NCBI RefSeq assembly: GCF_002863305.2 | Contig: NZ_CP136962.1 | Location: forward strand, 2,170,001 to 2,234,000 | Source of the DNA: Neisseria perflava | GTDB lineage: Bacteria; Pseudomonadota; Gammaproteobacteria; Burkholderiales; Neisseriaceae | DNA length: 64,000 nucleotides | Direction of reading: 5' to 3' | Shown: one piece after another, positions 1 to 13,034 of the stretch | How positions within the stretch are numbered: position 1 is the first letter of the stretch | Layout of the letters: every line of letters starts with the position of its first letter | Program-made: the position numbers and the translations under genes | Notes under the pieces: generated by a model | The model's input: only the letters and a program-made list of their open reading frames with translations | Told to the model about the DNA's origin: nothing | Databases searched by the model: none

Positions 1-1210
1 CAATACGGCGTTTGCGGCTGGCTTTGAGCAGGGCAGGGTTGGCGCGTTCTTTTGGAGTCATTGAGTTGATGATGGCTTCTACTTTGCCCATCGCTTTTTC
101 AGCCGTACCTTCGGGGATTTGTTTCGATATTTGGCCCAGTTCGCCCGGCATTTTCGACATCAGGTTTTCCAAGCCGCCCATATTGCGCATCTGCTGAATT
201 TGTTCTCTAAAGTCGTTGAGGTCGAAGCCTTTGCCTTTTTGCAGCTTTTTCGCCATTTTGGCGGCGGCTTCTTCATCAATACCTTTTTGAACGTCTTCAA
301 TCAGGGTCAATACGTCGCCCATGCCGAGGATACGGCTGGCAAGACGGTCGGGGTGGAAAGGTTCGAGGCCGTTGATTTTCTCGCCGACACCGATAAATTT
401 AATCGGTTTGCCGGTCACATGGCGTACGGACAATGCCGCACCGCCGCGCGAGTCGCCGTCCATCTTGGTCAATACGACACCGGTCAGCGGCAGGGCTTCA
501 TTAAATGCCTGAGCAGTGTTCACCGCATCCTGACCCAGCATGGCATCGATAACGAACAAAGTTTCAACCGGATTGACCGCCGCATGAAGCACTTTGATTT
601 CGTTCATCATCTCTTCATCGATTGCCAAACGGCCTGCGGTATCGACCATCAATACATCGTAAAAATGTTTTTTGGCGTAATCAACGGCGGCAGTTGCAAT
701 CTCAACCGGTTTTTGGTTGGTATCGGATGGGAAAAAGTCCACGCCGACCTGTTCGGCCAACAGGCGCAGCTGTTCAATCGCGGCAGGGCGGTAAACGTCG
801 GCAGATACCACCAAAACTTTTTTCTTCTGATCGTTTTTCAGCAGGCGGGCGAGTTTGCCGACGGTTGTTGTCTTACCGGCACCCTGCAAACCGGCCATTA
901 AAACGATGGCAGGCGGTGAAACCGACAAATCCAGCGTTTTGTTTTCCTTGCCCATCAGTTCGACTAATGCTTGGTTGACCACACCGATAAAGGCTTGGTC
1001 AGGCGTCAGGCTGCCGACGACTTCTTGGCCAAGGGCCTGTTCTTTGACTGTGTTGACGAATTCTTTAACGACGGGTAATGCAACGTCGGCTTCCAGCAGG
1101 GCAAGACGAACCTCGCGCAAGGCTTCTTTAATATTGTCTTCGGTCAGCGTTGATTGGCCGCGAATATTTTTAAGTACCTTGCTGAAGCGGTTGGTCAGGT
1201 TGTCTAACAT
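1..1210 (-). CDS. ffh: Signal recognition particle protein Ffh, 5' part (gene runs off the window)
   Basis: This is the GTPase of the signal recognition particle, which binds 4.5S RNA and targets nascent inner-membrane proteins to FtsY. Reading leftward from the ATG at 1210, the protein begins MLDNLTNRFSKVLKNIRGQ (N domain). It continues into the G domain with the P-loop GLQGAGKTTT, DTAGR, and TKMDGDSRGGAALSV. The Met-rich M domain (MGDVLTLIEDVQKG, then QQMRNMGGLENLMSKMPG) has started where the window ends, so roughly the last 50 residues are missing. An AAGGA Shine-Dalgarno lies just upstream of the start. It is divergent from the CcsA-like gene. The family assignment is secure. Confidence 0.97.
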   Translation of the reverse strand, partial: MLDNLTNRFSKVLKNIRGQSTLTEDNIKEALREVRLALLEADVALPVVKEFVNTVKEQALGQEVVGSLTPDQAFIGVVNQALVELMGKENKTLDLSVSPPAIVLMAGLQGAGKTTTVGKLARLLKNDQKKKVLVVSADVYRPAAIEQLRLLAEQVGVDFFPSDTNQKPVEIATAAVDYAKKHFYDVLMVDTAGRLAIDEEMMNEIKVLHAAVNPVETLFVIDAMLGQDAVNTAQAFNEALPLTGVVLTKMDGDSRGGAALSVRHVTGKPIKFIGVGEKINGLEPFHPDRLASRILGMGDVLTLIEDVQKGIDEEAAAKMAKKLQKGKGFDLNDFREQIQQMRNMGGLENLMSKMPGELGQISKQIPEGTAEKAMGKVEAIINSMTPKERANPALLKASRKRRI

Positions 1211-1329
1211 ACTTATCCTTGATAATGAGAATAGCTGCCCAATACAGGGCATTCTTTGTTAAAATAAAATTCGGATTATTTTACACGATAGTCCGAAGTT
1301 ATGCTTCAAGAACACAAATACGCACACCA

Positions 1330-1341
1330 AGGCCGTCTGAA
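1330..1341 (+). repeat. DNA uptake sequence, AG-DUS dialect
   Basis: A perfect 12-mer AGGCCGTCTGAA lies in the leader between ffh and the CcsA-like gene. It is a single copy, not part of a hairpin. AG-DUS is the dialect reported for the N. subflava/flavescens/lactamica group. Confidence 0.9.
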
Positions 1342-1393
1342 ACCCTGCCGGGTGTCTGTCAAGTGTTCACATGTCTATGTGAGAAAGATATTT

Positions 1394-2206
1394 ATGCCGA
1401 TTGTCTTAATCTGCCTTATGCTGGTGTATGCCGGATTGGGCGCATTTTCCTGGTTGCAACATAAAAAGCACAATAATAAGTCTTACCCGCTGAAAACCGA
1501 GCTTTTGATTTTGAGCGGCGCATTATTGGTACATGGCGCAGCATTGATGTTCCCTGTATTGCAGGATAGGGTATTGATTACCGGTTTTGGTTATTCGCTC
1601 AGTCTGATAGTTTGGCTGATGCTGATGATGTACTGTCTGGGCAGCTTCTTTTATTGTCTGCGCGGTGTGCAACTCTTATTGTATCCCTGTGCTGCATTAA
1701 CCTTATTGTTGGGTTTCCTTTTCCCGGGTGATTTTTCAGGTCGCCAAATCGTAGACTTATTGCCGCTGTCGCACATCGCATCATCATTGCTCGCATACGG
1801 ACTGTTTGGCATCGTAACCTTATTTGCCATCCTAATCCTTTTGCTCGACCGCAATCTGCACAAACGCCGTTTTTCCGCATTGGTCAGCTTCTTGCCGCCA
1901 TTATTGAGTTTAGAAAAACTTATGTTCCAAGGCATGTGGGCAGGTTTCGTTTTGTTGACCTATTCCGTTATCAGCGGTACGTTTTTTGCAGAAACCGTTT
2001 TCGGCAAGCCGATGACCTTCACGCATAAAACCATCTTCAGTATTATGTCGTGGCTGATTTATGGTGCATTATTGCTGAAACACAGCATGACCGCATGGCG
2101 CGGCAAAAAAGCCGCCGTTTGGACTATTGTCGGATTTGTCAGTCTGATTTTTGCCTATGTAGGCAGCAAATTTGTCCTAGAAATTGTCCTTCAACGTATT
2201 GGATAA
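1394..2206 (+). CDS. CcsA/YpjD-family cytochrome c assembly-type inner-membrane protein
   Basis: This 270-residue multi-pass membrane protein resembles the YpjD/CcsA branch of the cytochrome c assembly family (inferred from topology and residue pattern). About eight hydrophobic segments are visible, and the C-terminal half carries a WAGFVLLTYSVISGTFFAE segment typical of the family. A longer frame opens at 1301, but that part is charged and contains a DUS (1330-1341). The ATG at 1394 is preceded by GAGAAAG at good spacing and begins directly with a hydrophobic helix, so it was chosen. It lies next to ffh, a pairing known in other beta-proteobacteria, and ends in a DUS hairpin terminator. Its exact role, whether cytochrome maturation or otherwise, cannot be told from sequence. 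Confidence 0.85.
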   Translation: MPIVLICLMLVYAGLGAFSWLQHKKHNNKSYPLKTELLILSGALLVHGAALMFPVLQDRVLITGFGYSLSLIVWLMLMMYCLGSFFYCLRGVQLLLYPCAALTLLLGFLFPGDFSGRQIVDLLPLSHIASSLLAYGLFGIVTLFAILILLLDRNLHKRRFSALVSFLPPLLSLEKLMFQGMWAGFVLLTYSVISGTFFAETVFGKPMTFTHKTIFSIMSWLIYGALLLKHSMTAWRGKKAAVWTIVGFVSLIFAYVGSKFVLEIVLQRIG

Positions 2207-2220
2207 ATAGAAAACATAAA

Positions 2221-2262
2221 CAAAGGCCGTCTGAAAGAGCATTTCAGACGGCCTTTGTTTTG
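2221..2262 (+). terminator. DUS inverted-repeat terminator after the CcsA-like gene
   Basis: A 16-bp perfect stem is built from CAAAGGCCGTCTGAAA and its complement, with a 5-nt loop followed by a T-rich run. It starts 15 nt after the stop codon at 2206. Confidence 0.9.
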
Positions 2263-2375
2263 TATTTTTTGTATGTATGGATTGTGTAGGAAGGTTGCTG
2301 GAGTTTTTTATAAAATAAAAACCCTGTTAAAACAGGGTGGTGGTTAAATTTCTAGAAATAATTTTGCGAAAGGTG

Positions 2376-2404
2376 TTGACTGGTTTTGTTGGGAGGCGTA
2401 TAGT
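2376..2404 (+). promoter_or_regulatory. rrn promoter P1 (distal)
   Basis: TTGACT (2376-2381), a 17-nt spacer and TATAGT (2399-2404) form a sigma-70 promoter with one mismatch in each hexamer. It lies about 250 nt upstream of 16S, as in tandem rRNA promoters. Confidence 0.7.
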
Positions 2405-2484
2405 TCGGTTCTTCGCTGCTGACGCGGTGAAGAAAACGAAGCAGACAGTATAACACAGTTAGTTAGAATTTTCGATAATTTTAG

Positions 2485-2512
2485 TTGACATTTGCTAAAT
2501 GTACTGTATAAT
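2485..2512 (+). promoter_or_regulatory. rrn promoter P2 (proximal, consensus)
   Basis: TTGACA (2485-2490), a 16-nt spacer and TATAAT (2507-2512) give perfect consensus hexamers. The AT-rich stretch at about 2461-2484 could be an UP element. This is probably the main promoter of the rRNA operon. Confidence 0.85.
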
Positions 2513-2519
2513 TCGATTC

Positions 2520-2528
2520 GCTCTTTAA
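2520..2528 (+). promoter_or_regulatory. boxA antitermination element, 16S leader
   Basis: GCTCTTTAA resembles the rrn boxA (NusB/NusE site) and sits just downstream of P2 and upstream of 16S. A second copy precedes 23S at 4537-4545. Confidence 0.7.
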
Positions 2529-2538
2529 AAAACAGATT

Positions 2539-2558
2539 ACCGATAAGTGTGAGTGCAT
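2539..2558 (+). other. 16S processing stem, left arm (pairs with 4216-4235)
   Basis: These 20 nt are complementary to 4216-4235 with a single mismatch. The two arms bracket 16S and would form the long helix cut by RNase III. Confidence 0.8.
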
Positions 2559-2653
2559 TAGGCCTCACACTGTTTAAAAGACAGACAAGATAATGTTTTA
2601 GACATTGTCCTGTCGGTTTCTTTGAAGCAGACCAGAAGTTATAAGTTAGAGAT

Positions 2654-4198
<1,545 letters not shown>

Positions 4199-4215
4199 GA
4201 GAAAGAAGAGGTCTG

Positions 4216-4235
4216 ATGCATTCACACTTATCGGT
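4216..4235 (+). other. 16S processing stem, right arm
   Basis: This pairs with 2539-2558 with one mismatch and closes the 16S precursor helix. Confidence 0.8.
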
Positions 4236-4300
4236 AAACTGTAAAAGATGCGGAAGAGAAAAGCTTGAGTGAAGACAAGATTCGCTTAAGAAGAGAATCC

Positions 4301-4377
<77 letters not shown>

Positions 4378-4382
4378 AGAAC

Positions 4383-4458
4383 GGGGGCATAGCTCAGTTG
4401 GTAGAGCACCTGCTTTGCAAGCAGGGGGTCATCGGTTCGATCCCGTTTGCCTCCACCA
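4383..4458 (+). tRNA. alaT: tRNA-Ala (TGC)
   Basis: A 76-nt cloverleaf with anticodon TGC at 4416-4418, the TTCGATC T-loop and an encoded CCA. It starts 5 nt after tRNA-Ile in the rRNA spacer. Confidence 0.97.
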
Positions 4459-4806
4459 AGAACTTTACAAATCAAAGGAAGCCTGCTATACTTAGCAGCT
4501 TATTTTGATTTGCGAAGTGAAATATCGACGCATCAATCTTTAACAAATTGGAAAGCCGAAATCAACAAACAAAGACAATGAGTTTGTTTTGATTTTTTGT
4601 TCTTTGCAAAGGATAAAAAATCTCTCGCAAGAGAAAAGAAAACAAACACAGTATTTGGGTGATGATTGTATCGACTTAATCCTGAAACACAAAAGGCAGG
4701 ATTAAGACACAACAAAGTAGTAAGCTTTATCAAAGTAGGAATTTCAAGTTTGCTTCCCTAGTCAACGGGTAGGCAAACGAAGTCAAAGAGGTTCTTGAAA
4801 TGATAG
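4459..4806 (+). other. tRNA-Ala to 23S spacer with boxA and processing stem
   Basis: This 348-nt non-coding spacer contains a second boxA, TCTTTAACA at 4537-4545. Its last part (4791-4813) is complementary to 7687-7709 with one mismatch and forms the 23S precursor helix. No gene is visible. Confidence 0.8.
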
Positions 4807-7686
<2,880 letters not shown>

Positions 7687-7696
<10 letters not shown>

Positions 7697-7709
7697 TCAT
7701 TTGAAGAAC
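7687..7709 (+). other. 23S processing stem, right arm (pairs with 4791-4813)
   Basis: 23 nt are complementary to the sequence just 5' of 23S with one mismatch. This is the expected RNase III helix. Confidence 0.75.
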
Positions 7710-7789
7710 TTCAAAGATAAAAGCTTACTGACTGATTCAGTCATCACCATTTATACTGATTAAGGCTTTACCGATTTGTAACAGTTTAA

Positions 7790-7904
7790 GTTTGGCGGCC
7801 ATAGCGAGTTGGTCCCACGCCTTCCCATCCCGAACAGGACCGTGAAACGACTCAGCGCCGATGATAGTGTGGTTCTTCCATGTGAAAGTAGGTCACCGCC
7901 AAAC
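7790..7904 (+). rRNA. rrf: 5S ribosomal RNA
   Basis: About 115 nt, with terminal helix GTTTGGCGG / CCGCCAAAC, GGTCCCAC, CCCGAACAG, GTGAAACG and CGCCGATG blocks typical of 5S. It follows 23S by about 95 nt. The ends may be off by a few bases. Confidence 0.93.
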
Positions 7905-7914
7905 ACCCATTCCG

Positions 7915-7944
7915 AAGCCCCCGACTGATGTCGGGGGCTTTTTA
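7915..7944 (+). terminator. rRNA operon terminator
   Basis: A perfect 10-bp GC-rich stem (AGCCCCCGAC / GTCGGGGGCT) with a TGAT loop and a T5 tail lies 11 nt after 5S. Confidence 0.93.
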
Positions 7945-8283
7945 CATGCCTGTCGTTTCTGTCGGTTTGGCGGCAGAATTGGGGTAACAGGTGTTGGGAC
8001 CAAACATTGGGGTAGTGATGTGCCGGTGTTTATGGAGTAGTCGTGCATCTTGGTATTGGAATCGGAAATATTTACCCTGTTGTTATTCTTGCACAAAAGT
8101 ACCGAAAGTTACGGTTAACCGTTTGGAATATTTGAAATTAAACGGTATTTGCGTTATTATGTCGTATGCATTTATATGGAGTAGGGCCGTGTTCTACTGT
8201 CGTGTGGCAGTGTCTGCGGGGAAGTAAAACCGTCCTGCAGCCGGCCCGGTTGATTCAATCCAACACGTTATAGGAAAACCCTG
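7945..8283. other. Intergenic region between rRNA operon and comE
   Basis: This is 339 nt without a convincing gene. It should contain the comE promoter; TTATTAT at about 8153 is a possible -10 but no clear -35 is seen. The short open frames here lack family-like sequence. Confidence 0.5.
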
Positions 8284-8571
8284 ATGAAGAAATTTTTATT
8301 TGGTGTCTTTGCCGCCGTGTGTACGGCATTCTCTTTGGCTGCCGTGAATGTCAATACGGCCTCTTCTGCCGAGCTGGAGGCATTGCCGGGTATCGGCCCG
8401 GCTAAGGCGAAAGCGATTGTGGAATACCGTCAGAAGAACGGTGCGTTCAAATCGGTGGAGGAGCTGAAAAACGTGAAGGGCATCGGTGATGCGGTGCTGA
8501 ACAAGTTGAAGGCGGAGGCGACGGTTTCTTCTGCCGCGCCTAAGGCTGCACAGCCTGCCGTGAAAAAATAA
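8284..8571 (+). CDS. comEA: ComE/ComEA helix-hairpin-helix DNA-uptake protein
   Basis: This periplasmic DNA-binding protein pulls transforming DNA through the outer membrane. The 95 residues comprise a Sec signal peptide (MKKFLFGVFAAVCTAFSLAA) and a ComEA-type helix-hairpin-helix domain. The domain includes VNVNTASSAELEALPGIGP, AIVEYRQKNGAF and ELKNVKGIGDAVL. An Ala/Lys-rich tail follows. The gene follows an rRNA operon, and gonococcal comE is known to exist as several copies each next to an rRNA operon, so this is likely one of several copies here too. It is followed by a GC-rich hairpin and then comP. Confidence 0.95.
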   Translation: MKKFLFGVFAAVCTAFSLAAVNVNTASSAELEALPGIGPAKAKAIVEYRQKNGAFKSVEELKNVKGIGDAVLNKLKAEATVSSAAPKAAQPAVKK

Positions 8572-8588
8572 GCCGGACTCTGCCTATA

Positions 8589-8641
8589 TGCCGCCCTGCG
8601 GCCGAACCGTTTGCCGGTTGGGCCACGGGGCGGCTTTGTTT
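8589..8641 (+). terminator. Terminator hairpin after comE
   Basis: A long interrupted GC-rich stem (GCCGCCC...GGGCGGC enclosing GGCC-GAACCG / CCGGTT-GGGCC) is followed by a T-rich TTTGTTT tail, 18 nt after the comE stop. Confidence 0.75.
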
Positions 8642-8795
8642 GGGGGTGGCAATGAGAGCTTGGACCACTGGGGGCTTTATATTGGGTAAAGGGATAAACG
8701 GATAAGGTGCCTCTTGTTGGATAGGGATATAAAAGATAAAGGGAATTAAAGATATGTACTTAAAAACATTTGTTGGCAAACGGAATGGAGCAACT

Positions 8796-9248
8796 GTGCA
8801 GAGGGGGTACTCTTTGATACAGCTGTTGGTGGTGATACTGCTGGTTTCGATCTTGGCAACGGCGGCCTTTACGGCCTATCGGGAGTCAGTCCGCTCGGCC
8901 AACTTGCGTGCGGCTCATGCCGCCCTGCTGGAAAATGCGCGCTTTATGGAGCAGTTCTACACAAAAAAGGGCAGCTTTAAGCTGACGTCGACGAAGTGGC
9001 CGGAATTGCCGGTGAAGGAGGCGGGCGGTTTCTGTATCAGGATGAGCGGTCAGGCTAAGGGCATCCTGGAGGGTAAGTTTACCTTGAAGGCGGTGGCGTT
9101 GGACAGGGAGGCGGAACCGAGGGTATTGCGTTTGAACGAGTCGTTGACAGCAGTAGTGTGCGGGAAGATGAAGAGTAAGGGAAGCTGTACGGACGGCGAG
9201 GAGATATTTAGGGGCAATGATGCGGAGTGTAAGCCTTTTATGGGGTGA
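8796..9248 (+). CDS. comP: ComP minor pilin, DUS-specific DNA receptor
   Basis: This type IV minor pilin displays a DNA-binding face and recognises the DUS during transformation. The recalled meningococcal ComP matches closely through the body: AALLENARFMEQFY, TSTKWPELPVKEA, GFCIRMSG, FTLKAVALD and FRGNDAECKPF, with paired cysteines. The class III leader ends RG, followed by Y-S-L-I-Q and a hydrophobic helix. Mature position 5 is therefore Gln rather than the usual Glu. The GTG at 8796 has GGAG five bases upstream and yields 150 residues with leader MQRG, close to the meningococcal length. An in-frame ATG at 8754 would add 14 residues and also has a weak ribosome site. A hairpin at about 9281 follows. 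Confidence 0.92.
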   Translation: MQRGYSLIQLLVVILLVSILATAAFTAYRESVRSANLRAAHAALLENARFMEQFYTKKGSFKLTSTKWPELPVKEAGGFCIRMSGQAKGILEGKFTLKAVALDREAEPRVLRLNESLTAVVCGKMKSKGSCTDGEEIFRGNDAECKPFMG

Positions 9249-9280
9249 CAATCGAGTGGAAAGGAGATAAGAAAGTAAAA

Positions 9281-9305
9281 AGGACGTGCACAGGCACGTC
9301 TTTGG
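9281..9305 (+). terminator. Weak hairpin after comP
   Basis: A 7-bp stem GACGTGC / GCACGTC with a short loop is followed by TTTG rather than a true T-run. It may be a weak terminator. Confidence 0.4.
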
Positions 9306-9463
9306 GGGAGAGGGGAGTTTAATTGTTCCTGCCAACACAACCAACCTCAGTTAGCTAAGGAAGGAGATGAAATATTTAGTCTTGTCAGATTGCTACACTA
9401 TCAATTTTCAGACGGCACTTTGTTATAATCCTCTCTTTACCTGAACATAAAACAGGCCGTCTT

Positions 9464-11491
9464 ATGGAAGTCATCCAATATCCCAATTCTCCGTTTAAAC
9501 TTCATCAGCCATTTCCTCCTGCCGGTGACCAGCCCACTGCCATTGCTGGCTTGCTCGAAGGACTTTCAGACGGACTTGCTTATCAAACCCTGCTCGGCGT
9601 AACCGGTTCGGGCAAAACCTACACCATGGCGAACGTCATCGCCCAAAGCGGCCGTCCCGCCATCATCATGGCGCACAACAAAACCCTTGCTGCCCAGCTT
9701 TATGCCGAAATGCGCGAGTTTTTCCCTGAAAACGCGGTGGAATATTTCGTCTCCTACTACGACTATTACCAGCCCGAAGCCTATGTGCCCAGCCGCGATT
9801 TGTTCATCGAAAAAGACAGTGCGATCAACGAACACATCGAGCAGATGCGCCTTTCCGCCACCAAAAACCTGATGACGCGCGATGACGTGATTATCGTTGC
9901 CACCGTGTCCGCCATTTACGGTATCGGCGACCCGACCGAATATCAACAAATGGTGTTGTCCGTCAAAGAAGGCGACACCATCGAGCAGCGCGACATCATC
10001 GCTACGCTCGTTTCCATGCAATACGAACGCGGCGATTTGGACTTCAAACGCGGCAGCTTCCGCGTACGCGGCGACGTGATCGACGTGTACCCCGCCGAAA
10101 GCTCCGAAAACGCCTTGCGCATCAGCTTGTTCGACGACGAAATCGACCGTCTCGATATGTTCGACCCGCTTTCAGGCAGCCTTATCCAGCGCGTCGGCCG
10201 CTACACCGTCTTCCCGTCCAGCCACTACGTTACCCCACGCGACACCGTCTTGCGCGCCTGCGAATCCATCAAAGAAGAACTGCGCGAACGCATTGAATTC
10301 TTCGCCCGCGAACAACGCCCCGTCGAACAACAACGCATCGAACAGCGCACCCGCTTCGACCTCGAAATGCTCTACGAAATGGGTTTCTGCAAAGGCATCG
10401 AAAACTACTCCCGCCACTTCTCCGGAAAAAAAGAAGGTGAACCGCCGCCCACGCTGATGGACTATCTGCCCGACAACGCCATCATGTTCATTGACGAAAG
10501 CCACGTTACCGTTACCCAAATCGGAGGCATGTACAAAGGCGACGCATCGCGCAAGCAAAACCTCGTGGACTACGGCTTCCGCCTGCCTTCCGCCCGCGAC
10601 AACCGACCGCTCAAATTCCACGAATTTGAAAAAGTCATGCCGCAAACCGTCTTCGTTTCCGCCACTCCCGCCAAATACGAAGAAGAACACGCCGGACAAG
10701 TGGTCGAACAAGTCGTCCGCCCCACAGGGCTGGTCGACCCCAAAATCATCATCCGCCCCGTCGCCACCCAAGTTGACGACTTAATGAGCGAAATCAACGA
10801 CCGCATCCAAAAAGGCGAACGCGTACTCGTTACCACCCTCACCAAACGCATGGCGGAGCAACTCACCGACTATTACAGCGAACTCGGCATCAAAGTGCGC
10901 TACCTGCACAGCGACATCGACACCGTAGAGCGCGTTGAAATTATTAGAGATTTGCGGCTCGGACTATTTGACGTACTCGTCGGCATCAACCTCTTGCGCG
11001 AAGGCTTGGACATCCCCGAAGTCTCCCTCGTCGCCATTCTCGACGCCGACAAAGAAGGCTTCCTGCGCTCGCACCGCAGCCTGATTCAAACCATAGGCCG
11101 CGCCGCGCGCAACGTGAACGGCGTCGCCATCCTGTACGCCGATAAAATTACCGACTCCATGAAAGCCGCCATCGACGAAACCGAACGCCGCCGCGAAAAA
11201 CAGATTAAATTTAACGAAGAACACGGCATCGTTCCGCAGCAGATTAAAAAACAGGTTAAAGACATCATCGACGGCGTGTACCACGAAGAAGACAGCGGCA
11301 AAGGTCGTCTGAAAGGTAAAAACAAGGTTAAAGTCGGCGAAATCCACAATGAAGAAGATGCCTTGAAAGAAATTGCCAAACTGGAAAAAGCCATGCAGCA
11401 GGCAGCTAGGGATTTGCAGTTTGAAGAAGCAGCTGTGTTACGCGATAAAATTAGGAATATTAAAGAGAACTTATTGTTTGGATCGGAATAA
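9464..11491 (+). CDS. uvrB: UvrABC excision nuclease subunit B
   Basis: This damage-verification helicase subunit loads onto DNA with UvrA and recruits UvrC. The 675 residues match the usual family length. Visible features are the Walker A motif GVTGSGKT near residue 45, the beta-hairpin region with [13 protein letters not shown] near 105, FIDESHVT (Walker B), and the helicase C block with [27 protein letters not shown] and QTIGRAARN. The C-terminal UVR coiled coil ([18 protein letters not shown]) binds UvrC. A TATAAT box at 9424-9429 is a likely -10 element. A DUS-like 12-mer AGGTCGTCTGAA, the N. mucosa-group dialect, is embedded at 11302-11313. Confidence 0.98.
   Translation: MEVIQYPNSPFKLHQPFPPAGDQPTAIAGLLEGLSDGLAYQTLLGVTGSGKTYTMANVIAQSGRPAIIMAHNKTLAAQLYAEMREFFPENAVEYFVSYYDYYQPEAYVPSRDLFIEKDSAINEHIEQMRLSATKNLMTRDDVIIVATVSAIYGIGDPTEYQQMVLSVKEGDTIEQRDIIATLVSMQYERGDLDFKRGSFRVRGDVIDVYPAESSENALRISLFDDEIDRLDMFDPLSGSLIQRVGRYTVFPSSHYVTPRDTVLRACESIKEELRERIEFFAREQRPVEQQRIEQRTRFDLEMLYEMGFCKGIENYSRHFSGKKEGEPPPTLMDYLPDNAIMFIDESHVTVTQIGGMYKGDASRKQNLVDYGFRLPSARDNRPLKFHEFEKVMPQTVFVSATPAKYEEEHAGQVVEQVVRPTGLVDPKIIIRPVATQVDDLMSEINDRIQKGERVLVTTLTKRMAEQLTDYYSELGIKVRYLHSDIDTVERVEIIRDLRLGLFDVLVGINLLREGLDIPEVSLVAILDADKEGFLRSHRSLIQTIGRAARNVNGVAILYADKITDSMKAAIDETERRREKQIKFNEEHGIVPQQIKKQVKDIIDGVYHEEDSGKGRLKGKNKVKVGEIHNEEDALKEIAKLEKAMQQAARDLQFEEAAVLRDKIRNIKENLLFGSE
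11302..11313 (+). repeat. DUS variant of the mucosa dialect (AG-mucDUS) inside uvrB
   Basis: AGGTCGTCTGAA differs from the resident AG-DUS by C to T at position 4. It lies in the coding region for the UvrB linker before the UVR domain. Confidence 0.8.
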
Positions 11492-11840
11492 AGTTAGGAG
11501 AAACTTACCCATCTTAGAGTATAAGTATTTTAGGTTGAGGATAACATTTTCAGTTTAAAATGCCGTATTTTATTAAATAGCTGGTTAAACTTTTTACTTG
11601 GAAGTTTTTTGAAGCTTAGAATAAGTTTGATATATTGAATATAATTAAGCTTATGGTTAAATGGGCTTGTATATAGGATGTGAAAATTTTTTAGAAGAGC
11701 CTGTATAGTTCTATATTAAACGTTTAATTAATAAATGGTTAGATAGTTACATAGATAATATTAAGAATCTATGTGCTAATGTTTAACCAATATGATTATT
11801 TTTATATATAATTGATTTTTTGAGTATAAGGCTATTTAAA
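11492..11840. other. AT-rich intergenic region at the left border of the T6SS island
   Basis: About 350 nt of strongly AT-rich sequence separates uvrB from the first island gene. No DUS, RNA gene or credible ORF is seen. It probably holds the promoter of the downstream gene and marks an insertion boundary, but no direct repeat or integrase remnant is visible. Confidence 0.5.
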
Positions 11841-12986
11841 ATGCAATGGAATATTCCTGAAGTTCCCGCAACATTAGTTCCAGAAGTCAAAAATAAGTGG
11901 GGAAAACCATGGATGTGGGCCGCTACTTTGGCATTTGCATGTTGCTGTTCATTGCTATGGATTTTATTGCTGAAAAAGTATGCAATTTATTCGTTGGTCT
12001 TTCCTGTTATATGGTTTGCAGCACTTTCTTACCGCTATATTTCTTCAGTCCATCGTTATGCCGCTATGGAGGCATGGCAGAAAGAAAAAGACAATATTCG
12101 TAGAAAGTGGACAGAGTGGGCTGGTAAGAGAGTTGCAGTAATAGACGCTTATGTAGCTCTGCCGTCTGAAATTGCACTGAATGATGTAATTGCTGAAACT
12201 AAAGGTAATGAGAGATTTGATTGTATTGCTTTTATTGATGAAGAAGATAACTTTGAACGACCATTATGTCATGAAACAGCGGTGTGGCAATTAGAAGAAA
12301 GAATGAGATCTTTGGCTGAGTTTTCAAAAAAATTGACCGTACATATCCATACTCCTGACAACGATATTTATGAAGCCTGGCAAAATAAGCTAATCAATAT
12401 GTCGGAAACTATTGGTATAGAAAACTTGGATCTGACCATAATGCCTCTACAGGATATGAGTGGATTTATCGATAATTGGTTTGAGAAATCCGAACCGGAA
12501 GGTATCCATGCTGTTTTGTCGGCTTGGTTAAATCCAGATGTAGATGATTTAGAATTTACTGAAACAGTAACCTGGATAGTTTTTTCCTCTCTGCATTTGG
12601 CTAAACAGAATAATCTACCAGTTCGTGCATGGGTACAACGACCTATTACGCTGGATGATGGAAAACAACCACAGTTATTGAAAAAATATGTGGATTATGG
12701 ATTACATGGTGAAGCAGTTGATGCAGTATGGTTTGCTTCCTCACATGAGGAAATCCAGCAATATATGGATGGTATTAAGGCAGCAGGAGGGGACTGGCAT
12801 TACGACAGAAATAGTATTTTAAGACATAATCCTGGGCTTTTTATGGGACCTCTTGCTTCGGAAAATCAATTGCTCATGTTAGGTTTGGCTGTTGAAAATA
12901 CTGAGCAGAAAAATCAGTTATTTGGTTGGAATACGGATAATGGTTTTTATATGGGGCGTTTGATTCAGGCTTATGGTAATGTCTGA
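11841..12986 (+). CDS. Two-TM protein of unknown function, T6SS-associated by position
   Basis: I do not recognise this 381-residue protein. Two adjacent hydrophobic helices (about residues 24-46 and 47-66) are followed by a soluble domain of about 310 residues that contains TVTWIVFSSLHLAKQNNLPVR and ends with LFGWNTDNGFYMGRLIQAYG. The ATG at 11841 has AAGG upstream; a TTG start 21 nt earlier has none. Base composition is markedly more AT-rich than tssB/tssC. It sits 48 nt upstream of a PAAR gene and could be an effector adaptor or chaperone for it. A relationship to the DUF2875/Tla3 adaptor family is a guess to test, not a conclusion. A DUS core GCCGTCTGAA lies in the frame at 12161. Confidence 0.7.
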   Translation: MQWNIPEVPATLVPEVKNKWGKPWMWAATLAFACCCSLLWILLLKKYAIYSLVFPVIWFAALSYRYISSVHRYAAMEAWQKEKDNIRRKWTEWAGKRVAVIDAYVALPSEIALNDVIAETKGNERFDCIAFIDEEDNFERPLCHETAVWQLEERMRSLAEFSKKLTVHIHTPDNDIYEAWQNKLINMSETIGIENLDLTIMPLQDMSGFIDNWFEKSEPEGIHAVLSAWLNPDVDDLEFTETVTWIVFSSLHLAKQNNLPVRAWVQRPITLDDGKQPQLLKKYVDYGLHGEAVDAVWFASSHEEIQQYMDGIKAAGGDWHYDRNSILRHNPGLFMGPLASENQLLMLGLAVENTEQKNQLFGWNTDNGFYMGRLIQAYGNV

Positions 12987-13034
12987 GATCTACAATCTGG
13001 TTTATAGGAATTTTGACGGCAAAGGAATGTAAAA

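Noticed and set aside
119..901. 260-codon plus-strand frame at the left end
   Set aside because: Antisense to ffh, which is unmistakable on the minus strand.
7991..8227. 78-codon frame between the rRNA operon and comE
   Set aside because: No ribosome site, odd composition rich in Cys/Trp, no family resemblance; treated as intergenic.
11492..11840. Attachment-site or integrase remnant at the T6SS island border
   Set aside because: No tRNA, integrase fragment or direct repeat matching the right border (28.6-28.8 kb) could be seen by eye.
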